This document shows positions 8,573 through 16,373 of a DNA stretch of 16,924 nucleotides, in pieces. Every line of letters starts with the position of its first letter. The stretch's first letter is position 1. The stretch spans positions 671,506-688,429 of the forward strand of contig MU646340.1 in NCBI GenBank assembly GCA_026770585.1, read 5' to 3'. The notes under the pieces were generated by a model. The model worked only from the letters and a program-made list of their open reading frames with translations, was not told the origin of the DNA and searched no databases. Source of the stretch: Baffinella frigidus (taxonomy: Eukaryota > Cryptophyceae > Cryptomonadales > Baffinellaceae). The translations under genes were made by a program, and so were the position numbers.

Positions 8573-8609
8573 TAAGGGCACCTTGCGTCCGTAGGTGCCC
8601 TTAAAGCCT
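8573..8609 (-). promoter_or_regulatory. 30-nt 3'-flank motif with perfect hairpin, xi-GST copy
   Basis: On the minus strand, 8609-8580 matches the 3'-flank motif of the sigma-like GST at 26 of 30 positions. Here the sequence also forms a perfect 11-bp stem: TAAGGGCACCT at 8573-8583 pairs with AGGTGCCCTTA at 8593-8603, with a 9-nt loop. It starts 87 nt beyond the xi-GST stop codon. It may be an RNA hairpin for 3'-end formation or stability, or a tiny foldback repeat. Confidence 0.5.
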
Positions 8610-8695
8610 GCTGCGCCCGGCGTGATGGCACTGGTGACGCGAAGTCGAGCGCAGGCCCGGGGTCTCGTCTCTTCTCACTTGAGAGGACTGGCGCT

Positions 8696-11600
8696 TCACT
8701 TCTTGTGCTTCTTGAAGAGGCTGTCGCGGTTGTGCGGCGCATCCATATCCATCTGCGAGACTCCCCCCAGCGCCCGTCAGCTGTGCCCCTCGTGTCGCAC
8801 TCGAGCGTCTCGCTTCGGTCCACCTTCTCTCTGGGATCTACGGACTGGCTGGCAGTGCGCGAAACGTGCAGGCGTGCGGAGAGGCTTGCCGGGGAAGGAC
8901 AGACGCTATGGGTGTAGTGTGAGGACTGACTCTGGACGGGCCCGTCTCCTGGAGGAGACCATAAGAGGATCCCCCAAGTGGGGAATAAACTCATCAGTGT
9001 TCAGATTTGGGGGGGGGGGGGGGCACCTTGGCGCCCTTGGGGACAACGGCATAGGGGTTGAGGGTCGGGTGCGACGAGAAGTAGTGCGTCTTGATGTGCG
9101 TGGGGTTGGTCGAGGCCTTCACTTCGGGGATCTGTGCGCGGAGAGGTAAATGTGTGAGAGCTCTACACTACAGGGGTACCTCGCTCATAAGAAAACGCTC
9201 CCCCCCCTAGGACCACCATAGGGCCCTAGACAAAGTCCTACTGTAGGGTCCTAGGGAGGGGCGGTTTCTTATGAGCGAGGTACCCCTGTAGCGCGCCGCG
9301 TTGTTTGTTTGATGTGTCCGCTGCAGCGAGCGTGTGCGCCGCCGTGATCCACAACAACAAACAGCGGCTACAAACGGCACACGTTCCGCATCTCGGAGGC
9401 GCCATTGGGTACGGCTTGTAGCGGGGGGGGGGTGTATCAAGTGAGAGGCCAAAAGAGCGGCGTGCAGCGGGGGGGAAGGTCGTATCAAGTTCTCGACCTG
9501 CCAGATCTCCTTGACATAGTTGAAGATGGCGGGGTACTCGTCGATGCGCTTCTTGTTGGTCTTGAAGTACACCTGCGAAGCCCCCCCCGTGTTGGGCGTT
9601 AAGGTCCCGTGAGTGCCGACTTCGGCCAGCCCGTGAGCTGCGTGAGCACCTCCGCAGGAACGGCGTGCGCGAGGCCCGCTTCGGATAGATAGGCACGGCG
9701 CAAGATGCGAAGCAAGGAGGGGCACCTCGAGATGAGTAGCGGGCGGGGGCACCTCGGGAGCAGGAGGAAGCAAGGAAGGAAGGAGGGGCGCCTCGAGATG
9801 AGTAGGAAGGAGGGGCAGCTCGAGATGTGTACGAAGGAAGAAAGGAGGGGCAGCTCGAGATGTGTAGGAAGGAAGAAAGGAGGGGCAGCTCGAGAGGAGG
9901 AGGAGGAGAGAAGGTCTGGAGAAGGGCACTCACGACGTAGACGGGGTCGAAGCGGATGAGGGTCATCCAGAGCCGGATGTCCGCGAGCGTGAGACGGTCT
10001 CCCGCGATGTACCGCTGCCATCAATCGAGTCACGTCGCATAATACATTCCACTTCGCAAAGCGTCCATCGACATTATTTCCGGTACACATCCTGGTGTTT
10101 TACACCTTACAAGTACGAAATGGCTCTAATGTCAAGCCAAATCTGAGAGAGAATATCTTGGATGGCGGGACTAAATCAGGTCACGTCAACAAGGGCCCAC
10201 CACCGCTTGACCATCCAATGAAACATCCAATGAAACAGGGGTGTTCAGGAAACTATTTGCGTGAGGCGTCGCATGAGAAATGGCTCACTTCTAAGAGCCT
10301 AGATCGGAGCCCATCTCCGCGCGTCAGGCGACCATAACCGAGCATCGCATCTCTACACCGCCACCAGGGCCAGCCCACACACACACACACACACACACAC
10401 CGCCAGACGTGCCGTGTCGGCAAACAGCGGCAGGTGTTTGTATGTGCAACCTCTCGGTTTTCCCAGGCTGGGAAGCTGGCAAAAGGTCATGGTGGCTTCG
10501 TTTTGCCTAGGCAGGCTGTCTGCCATCATGAGAAAGCTGAGGGTCCTGGAACGACTGACACACTTGCAGCCGTCTATTCGCCCAGGGTCAAGAGCTGGCA
10601 AGACCTGTTTGGTGAGAATATCCTCGCATTTGTCCAGCGCTGCGAACACCTGGTCGAACGCCTGCAGAAAAACACGGGTGTCAGACCCCGGCTGCAGGCA
10701 GAGCCTTCCGGCCATCAAGCCATCCGCACACAGAACCTTCCTGTCATCAGGAAAACACGCGTGTCAGACCCTGGAACATTTCAAAGTTGGCGTCGGGTCA
10801 GAAGCAAGGCGTCTGGTCATGAAGCCATCTCACGTGTTCTTGCCGTGACGTGATCCACGTTTGCGCCTTGGGGGGGGGGGTTAGTTCAAGTCGATGTTGG
10901 ACGCAGGCAGACAGAAACCGGGCCATGAGAATCTAAAAAAAAACAAGTTCCAGCAAAGTCAATTCAGTACAGGTTTCCGTCAACCCCGTTTCCAGATCCT
11001 GGTCTGAATTGACTTGACAGGAACTCGGTTTTCCTTAGATTTCCGAGGCCTGGTCTCAGACAGCCTGTCTCGAAATCACGTATGATGCGTGCAAGCAAGC
11101 AAGCGAGCACCACACAGCGGACTTCCAAGGGATTTTGAATAACCTATAAGCGACCAGACCTAGGACCCTACGGAAGGCAATCCGTAGGGACATAGAGGGG
11201 GTTCCTACAGATACAGTAACGGAAAGGTGGCCCGATTCGGGCCGAAAATCCCTTCGCCTGCTGTGTGGAGTGAGTGGGGGCAAGTAAGCGCGTACCTCCT
11301 CGTACGCCCCCTGCGACTGGGCGAAGCCGCAGCGGTAGACGCCGTTGTTGATGTGCGGGTAGATCCACTCGTTCACCGCCTCCTGCTCCGCCTGCGCCAT
11401 TTGAGGGTTACTTGAAAGGACACACACGCCCTAGGGTCCTACAGTAGGGCCTGAGCCAGAAGAGGGCCTTCAGCTTCTCTCGAAAGGCTGTCGCGCAACG
11501 GAGGAGGGCTGTGTGGAGACAGTGCCAGGACGCGGGGGGGGGGGGGAGAAAGCGGGACACCTGATCGTGCCACAGCTCGACAGGCCACTTGGCCAAGTGG

Positions 11601-12192
11601 GGTGTAGGGTGTAGGGTGTAGGGTTCGTTGTTTGGGGGTTAGGGTTTGGAGTTCAGGGTTCATGGTTCAGGGTTCATGGTTCAGGGTTGAAGGTTGAACC
11701 GGAGAGAGTGGCGGAGAGAGTGGCAATCAGAGTGGGGGAGAGAGTGGGGGAGGGCGGAGGGGGAGGGGGGGCACCTGCAGGTCCTCCGGGTCGAGGTCCA
11801 AGTCCGGGTTCTTGGCGTTGAACTCCTGCTCTCGCCACCCACCACACACGTCACCAACGCACCCCGCACGTCACGGGAACGATCAGCGTCTCTCAGGTCC
11901 GAGGGGTCTCGGGCCGGGGCCTCCGGATCAGGAATGCGCCACACCGCATTCGTCTGTTTGGACATTACGTGATCCCCTTAATCCGGGCATTACGTGTTCC
12001 CTTAAATTATCATCCCTAAACGTAAAACGCTAAACCCTACAACCTAAAACCTAAAACATGAACCTGACACCATGAAACCTGAATCCAAATCGTAGTAAAC
12101 ACTACAAGTTAAACAGTGAATCCTAAACTCTACACCTCACCCCATAAATCCTGAACCCTGAACCCTAAGGTTTAAACCAAGAACCCACAACC

Positions 12193-12238
<46 letters not shown>

Positions 12239-12511
12239 TCCATAATCCCAAACCCCAAACCCCAAATCAAAAAACCCAAACTCTAGACCCTGAACCCTAA
12301 ACCATGGAACATAGACCATAGACCATAAACCATAAACGCCTAACCGTAAACACTAAAACCTAAAGCCTAAACCCAGGTTTTAGGGTTCAGGATTCAGGGT
12401 TCAGGGTTTGGGATTATGAATTACGGTTCAGGGATCAGGGTTCAGGGTTGACGGTTGACGGTTGAGCGTTGAGGTTTTGAAGTTCGGGGGTTATGGGTCA
12501 GGTTTCAGGGT

Positions 12512-12543
<32 letters not shown>

Positions 12544-14818
12544 GGGTGAGGTTTTAGGGTTGGGGTCAGGGGTTAAGTGTTTAGGATTGAGAGCTTACAT
12601 GGTAGGGTCTAGGGTTGAGACGGGGATCGAGACGGGGGCAAGCTGGACCTTGTTGAACATCTTGATGATCTCAGCGGACTCGTTGCTCACGATCGTCTTC
12701 GTCACCTGAGGGGAGGGGGGGGGGTCGTTATCAGGCAGGTACCCCTGTAGAGCGAAACCAAGTTGAACCCCACGACGCGACTGTACAGGCTTGGCAGTGT
12801 GGGGACAGCACGGTCCAGCTCGCTGACGAGATTCCGCCGTCGCTGTCACTTGCTCGAGAGCTGCGCCTCGATTCACACTGGGCCTTCCTCGCTGCATAAC
12901 GCGCACTGCGCTCTGCAGCAACCCCGATGTAGCCCCTCTTCCGATCGACACGAATCAGCAAAACCGCAACGGGCCAGGCGAGACGGAGGGGCGGGGGGTG
13001 GGGAGGAGGGGAGCGGGCTGGAGAAGAGACCTTGTCAAACAGGACGGGGACCGTGAACTTGGTGGCCATGTCGGCGGGGTACAGGTCCCTGCACATGACC
13101 CACCCACCCATCGCGTCAGAAACCCATCGCCGCAGGTCAGCCTGCGCGCTCTGTCGCCAGATCTCTGCGTGGAGAGCACGCCTGGACCAGAGTGAGGGGA
13201 GGCCTTCTCGCGTGCAGGCGAGGTGCGGTTCGCTTCCGTTAAAGTTTCTGTGGGGGTGAGGAGGGGACACAATGCAAGTGCTCCTCGGCTGTGTTCAGGC
13301 GAAGGCAGCGCTGGGGAGAGGTGAGGAGGAAGCAGCGAGGACGGGCGCCACGAGGACAAGGCACCGTTCGGACCTGCAGGCGTTATGGATTCCAAACATC
13401 TCGGGTCACAGCAGGGCTCACCTGACATACTTGTAGCCGTGGATCGTGTCCGGGATCGTGTCTTGGCACGGGAACGACCCGAAGCCTGCGGGGCTCGAGA
13501 CTGGCGGGTCGCTCGGGTCCTGCCGCCCCAGGTTGCAACGTCCTCACCATTTGTTCAAGTTTATCGGATACCCACATGCCTGTAAAATGGGCAGGGATCG
13601 TGCAGTGGGGGTCAACGTGGCGAGGTGCGCGGAAAGAGTGTCGGGGAAAGAGCACTCGGGTGTTGCCGCAGCAGTGGGCCAAGGAGCCACTGGGTGCGAG
13701 TGTGCCGCGGAGTGCTTGCGCGAAACGCACCTTGAAGACCCAGCCGACATGCGTGTCTGCGGCATCGTCAGGACGGGTGCGCGCCCAAGTCGGATGCGTC
13801 ACCGAGAGCCCGATCACGTCCTCCTGCCAACCGCCACGTGACCGTCAGTGCGGTCCGTTACGCATTCGTCGCGCGTCAGGTGAGAGACGGGACGCACGGC
13901 ATCATGCGCCAACATGATCCGCCCACGAATCAGCAGCGATGGCCGGATATAGTTTTTGCGAAGCGCGAAATGTCCGCAGAGTCTGACTGGATGCACAGCG
14001 AGGGGCCCGGGTCAGGCACGAGAGGGGGGGGGCAGGCAGACCAGCCCCTTCATGCGCATGACGGTGTGGCAGCGATTCGCCCAGGGGCACGCGTGCGAGA
14101 TGTACAGGTGGTACCGCCCGGCCTCGGGGGGGTGCTCAGGATCGCCCACTTTGACCCACTTGCGGAAGGTTGCGTCCGTCCGCTGCACGACACGTATCAG
14201 AGAGTCAGAGAGTCAGGGAGTCAGGGAGCAAGGAGGGGGTGAAGATGAAGCGGAGAACGCAAAAGGCTGTTCCTCTCTCTCTGTGTAGACGGGCACTCGG
14301 GTGAGGACCTTGGCGCGACCCAGAAACGCGAAAGCTTGGCACCTCGGCTTAATTAAGCCTGTCAAGATGTGATAGGATCCCGCCTGGCCTGCCTTGATCC
14401 TCAGGGACTAGTGCTGGTTGCGTCCAAAGGAAGAGGATCGCTATGGTCCTGAAGCAGACAAGCGCGCTGCTTTCTGCCGGGACGCTCTTCACTAGCGCAC
14501 GAAGCTTCTCTGCTCCCCTCGAGGAAGCTGCTCTGCTCCCCTCGAGGCCATGGAATTCGCTCAATTCCACGCAAGCAGAATTTATCAATGGTGTCTCACC
14601 TTGAAGGCGCCAGCCTTGTCGACCTCGGCGAGCGAGTCATTCGTGGAAGACATGCGTAGAGCGGGGGGCCTGAAAAGCGGCACACGGAGGCGGGTCCCCT
14701 GGGGGGATGCGACAGAGGATTGGCGAGCGACCGCTGCCGGCAGAACTCGTGAGAGGGAGAAGCAACCCGCGGTCCTGAAAGACAACGACAATGCGGTCAC
14801 GAGCAGCGCACTTTGCAT
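8696..14818 (-). CDS. Xi-class glutathione transferase (glutathionyl-hydroquinone reductase), 13 exons
   Basis: Minus-strand exons: 14818-14600, 14182-14042, 13823-13731, 13519-13422, 13088-13031, 12705-12649, 11825-11775, 11391-11296, 10661-10605, 10014-9934, 9572-9498, 9131-9027, 8752-8696. All introns are GT-AG and phase 0 except intron 4 (phase 2). The product is 395 residues, about 340 from the internal ATG at 14653, close to the usual ~320-330 of the family. Landmarks: ACPWANR with catalytic Cys105; EDVIGLSV; the cis-Pro strand FTVPVLFDK (195-203); the glutathione-binding NESAEII (211-217); NNGVYRCGF (254-262); LTLADIRLWMTLIRFDPVYV (298-317); VYFKTNKKRIDEYP; and the C-terminal APHNR. 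The family reduces glutathionyl-hydroquinones using glutathione and a cysteine thiol. The first about 55 residues precede the conserved domain and resemble an organelle presequence. The motif has Asn where CPWAHR is common. The gene converges on a sigma-like GST. Confidence 0.94.
9169..9290. mobile_element. MITE-like element, copy 3, inside xi-GST intron 11
   Basis: The same terminal inverted repeats as the 7922 copy (TACAGGGGTACCTCGCTCAT and its complement) bound a similar centre; length is 122 bp. It is inserted 38 bp beyond exon 12 (9131-9027) in the 366-nt intron between exons 11 and 12, so it is removed by splicing. Confidence 0.88.
9714..9900. repeat. Purine-rich minisatellite in xi-GST intron 10
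   Basis: Five irregular units of about 27-65 bp carry the core GGAGGGGCAGCTCGAGATG (or a close variant), at about 9716, 9781, 9808, 9844 and 9879. They are separated by GGAAGGAAGAAA-type spacers. The sense (minus) strand is pyrimidine-rich. Long fictitious reading frames through it are products of the repeat. Confidence 0.75.
10375..10400. repeat. (AC)n microsatellite in xi-GST intron 9
   Basis: An uninterrupted dinucleotide run of about 13 AC units in the 590-nt intron between exons 9 and 10. Confidence 0.9.
10929..11043. mobile_element. Imperfect inverted-repeat element in xi-GST intron 8
   Basis: The left arm 10929-10978 (GAATCTAAAAAAAAACAAGT onward) and right arm 10992-11043 (ending TTTCCTTAGATTTC) are complementary over about 50 bp, with mismatches and small gaps. 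They share AGTCAATTCAG and its complement CTGAATTGACT. The loop is about 13 bp. No coding capacity; MITE-like. Confidence 0.6.
11596..11700. repeat. Telomere-like repeat patch in xi-GST intron 7
   Basis: GGGTGTA units (11600-11625) are followed by GGGTTCAT/GGGTTCA units up to about 11695. The C-rich strand is the sense strand of the gene. Confidence 0.75.
12003..12597. repeat. Inverted telomere-like repeat (C-rich then G-rich) in xi-GST intron 6
   Basis: From about 12003 to 12374 the plus strand is CCCTAAA/CCCTCAA/CCCTGAA-type repeat. At about 12374/12375 it flips to GGGTTTA/GGGTTCA/GGGTTGA-type repeat up to about 12597. Matching variant blocks occur on both sides: (AACCCTC)n at 12187-12238 against (GGGTTGA)n at about 12507-12541, and CATAATCCCAAACCC at 12241-12255 against its complement at 12404-12418. 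It fills most of the 823-nt intron, the largest in the gene, and could fold into a long hairpin. Confidence 0.8.
12714..12749 (-). mobile_element. Remnant arm of the 121-bp MITE-like family in xi-GST intron 5
   Basis: Read on the minus strand this starts TACAGGGGTACCTGCCTGAT, close to the family's terminal repeat, then runs into the C-rich tract before the exon 6 acceptor. No opposite arm is seen, so it is a solo or decayed end. Confidence 0.55.
14443..14604 (+). other. Short antisense ORF with presequence-like N terminus
   Basis: A 53-codon plus-strand ORF starts at ATG 14443 and ends at TGA 14602-14604. It has an N terminus rich in Ser, Ala, Leu and Arg with the motif TSARSFSAP, which resembles a mitochondrial presequence. 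It lies opposite intron 1 of the xi-class GST and touches exon 1 by five bases. No continuing exon could be identified, so a real gene is doubtful. Confidence 0.15.
14501..14546. repeat. 23-bp tandem duplication in xi-GST intron 1
   Basis: GAAGCTTCTCTGCTCCCCTC plus GAG at 14501-14523 is immediately repeated at 14524-14546 with a single change (T to G). Confidence 0.85.
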
Positions 14819-14895
14819 GCAGGGGTTCGTGAGTTTGAGAGACGCTCTGCAGGCTGTCCTTCCTTATGGAGTGGGACCAGGCTGTCCCTGCTCAG

Positions 14896-15042
14896 GTGAC
14901 TGGTTTACTGGTCACGTCCTACTCATGTCCAGCCCTGGACGTGACCAATTGTGTAGTAAATTTCGTGCAGGCGGCGCAATAAGTGTGGCGAACTTCGAAC
15001 CAAATGCGTTTGAGTGGGGGACGTGCCCAGTGGCACGTCCCC
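14896..15042 (-). promoter_or_regulatory. Cluster of palindromic ACGT-core sites upstream of the xi-class GST
   Basis: Two inverted-repeat pairs lie 92-224 nt upstream of the xi-GST ATG (14818). GGTCACGTCC at 14910-14919 pairs with GGACGTGACC at 14937-14946. GGGGACGTGCC pairs with GGCACGTCCCC (15017-15042, loop CAGT). All four arms contain an ACGT core, the kind recognised by bZIP and G-box factors in plants. Placement and repetition suggest a promoter, but the hairpins could equally be repeat remnants. Confidence 0.4.
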
Positions 15043-15075
15043 TAGTCTAGGTATTTATTGGTCAAATCTTCAAAT

Positions 15076-15297
15076 AAATAAAAGCACCAAAGCACCAAAG
15101 GGGCCCACGGCGTTTCCGGGCCATCAGACCAAAAAACGTTCGTGCTGCTGTATGACGTTCATTAAAGCTCCATAAGCTCCATGAGTAGGATTCCTAGGTA
15201 GGACCGGGGAGCTCATCCGTAGATTACTCCCATCTCCTCAAGAGTGAGGTGGGCTGTGGCTTTCGATGTGAGTGTAAATAAAAGCACCAAAGCACCA
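15076..15297. repeat. 22-bp direct repeat exactly 200 bp apart
   Basis: AAATAAAAGCACCAAAGCAC plus CA occurs identically at 15076-15097 and 15276-15297. The A-rich unit also contains GCACCAAA twice. It lies upstream of the xi-class GST in otherwise featureless AT-richer sequence. Confidence 0.7.
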
Positions 15298-15448
15298 TAG
15301 AAAGCTCGACTTTTCTAACCACCCTGTATCCCCTCTTCACGAGCCTCTGCACTGGAGAGCGAAACGCGATCCGAGAGCAAGGACTGGCTAACTGATCTGA
15401 GGATCAGCTGAACAATCCGACTCCTCCCTTTTCTGGAACCCAGGGGAA

Positions 15449-15546
15449 TGATAGGTCTATCGATGAGGTCAAATTGTGTGGTTTGTTTGTTATTGATTAC
15501 TGATTCATTTGTCAGTAATCAGTAACTCTTCATCGTGGACCTATCA
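15449..15546. mobile_element. Foldback element with nested palindrome
   Basis: The outer arms TGATAGGTCTATCGATGAGG (15449 onward) and its imperfect complement at 15525-15546 enclose an inner inverted repeat. That inner repeat is GTTATTGATTACTGA at 15489-15503 against TCAGTAATCAGTAAC at 15512-15526, with one mismatch. A related CAGTAATCAGTAATCAGTGA stretch recurs at about 15698-15717. No ORF; MITE-like. Confidence 0.5.
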
Positions 15547-15725
15547 AACCTCTCCTTCTTCTTCGTCGTTTACTTCATCTGCGCAAATCTTCGGGGAGCA
15601 TCCCTCGGAGACAAACTGAGCGGGGTATAACATGGACCGATCATAGTCTGGTAATGGCACGGGTTAGGCAATAACGGCGAAACCTCTTTAACAAATTCAG
15701 TAATCAGTAATCAGTGAAATGCTTA

Positions 15726-15973
15726 CTCTGCAGTCCTTTCTACGGAAGGGCGTGTCGTTGGCATATGTTGGGAGAAATTAAAACCTAAAGGACCTAAAGG
15801 ATCGAACCAGCTCCGGTGTTCGCCTATGTTGGGAGCTCGAAGAACCTAAAGGACCTAAAGGACGCCCTAGGGAACCCCTTGCACCTAAAGGTCCGCCATC
15901 CTCTGAAGTCCTTTCTACGGAAGGGCGTGTGGTTGGCATATGTTGGGCGAAATTAAACCCTAAAGGACCTAAA
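15726..15973. repeat. Direct repeats of about 72 bp flanking the second 50-bp repeat copy
   Basis: About 72 bp at 15726-15797 (CAGTCCTTTCTACGGAAGGG onward, through GGCATATGTTGGG and ACCTAAAGGACC) is repeated at 15901-15973 with a few changes and a one-base gap. Between them lies copy 2 of the 50-bp dispersed repeat (15812-15861), which shares TATGTTGGG and CCTAAAGG motifs with the flanks. The whole block may be a decayed tandem array. Confidence 0.7.
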
Positions 15974-16027
15974 TCACGAAATCGAAATCGAAATAAAGGA
16001 TCTGCACCGGGGGGGGCTGAATGTTAG

Positions 16028-16095
16028 CTCGTCCTAGCGGACGAGATGTAACTTCTCCACCCACCCTCTGGGTGGGAACCACCCTCTGGGTGGTT
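16028..16095. other. Three consecutive perfect hairpins
   Basis: CTCGTCC-TAGC-GGACGAG (16028-16045), CCCACCC-TCT-GGGTGGG (16060-16076) and AACCACCC-TCT-GGGTGGTT (16077-16095) lie within 68 bp, each with a perfect 7-8 bp stem; the last two share a loop. I found no match to a known ribozyme or tRNA core. It could be a structured RNA or a small foldback repeat cluster. Confidence 0.45.
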
Positions 16096-16373
16096 GTGGG
16101 CTGCCAGAGTCCCCACGTCTCGTCCCACCCGTCCATATGGCGTACAGCGGTCGTGTCTGACAATTTAGTAAACCTTGCTTTCCCCTGATCCGAAATGAAG
16201 AATGGCTTTTCTGCAGAACTTAGTGTGGCCGACGAGTCAAGGTGAAGGCGACCCATCAGTTTTTAAGCTCGGCAACCCATAAAACTGGCAGTTTTTAGTG
16301 AAAAACACCAGTTTTTAGCGGGAAACGGGTCTTTCCTGCACAAGGTACCTGAAAACTCTCTCCCGAGCCCCTC

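Noticed and set aside
9714-9900. CRISPR-like array
   Set aside because: Units are irregular in length, spacers are the same GGAAGGA filler, and the tract lies within a eukaryotic intron.
9207-9966. Two long minus-strand ORFs of about 240 codons
   Set aside because: They run through intron minisatellite (Leu/Pro/Ser repeats), xi-GST exons 10 and 11, and the mobile element. Only short parts match the enzyme, so the long frames are read-through of introns.
12003-12597. Ancient telomere-telomere fusion site
   Set aside because: The order is CCCTAAA then TTTAGGG on one strand, opposite to the order produced by end-to-end fusion.
14550-15050. Plus-strand 166-codon ORF over the start of the xi-class GST
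   Set aside because: It is mostly antisense to exon 1 and then crosses the palindromic upstream region. No domain is visible.
16023-16100. Hammerhead or similar ribozyme
   Set aside because: The hairpins are present, but the CTGANGA and GAAA core elements are not placed around them.
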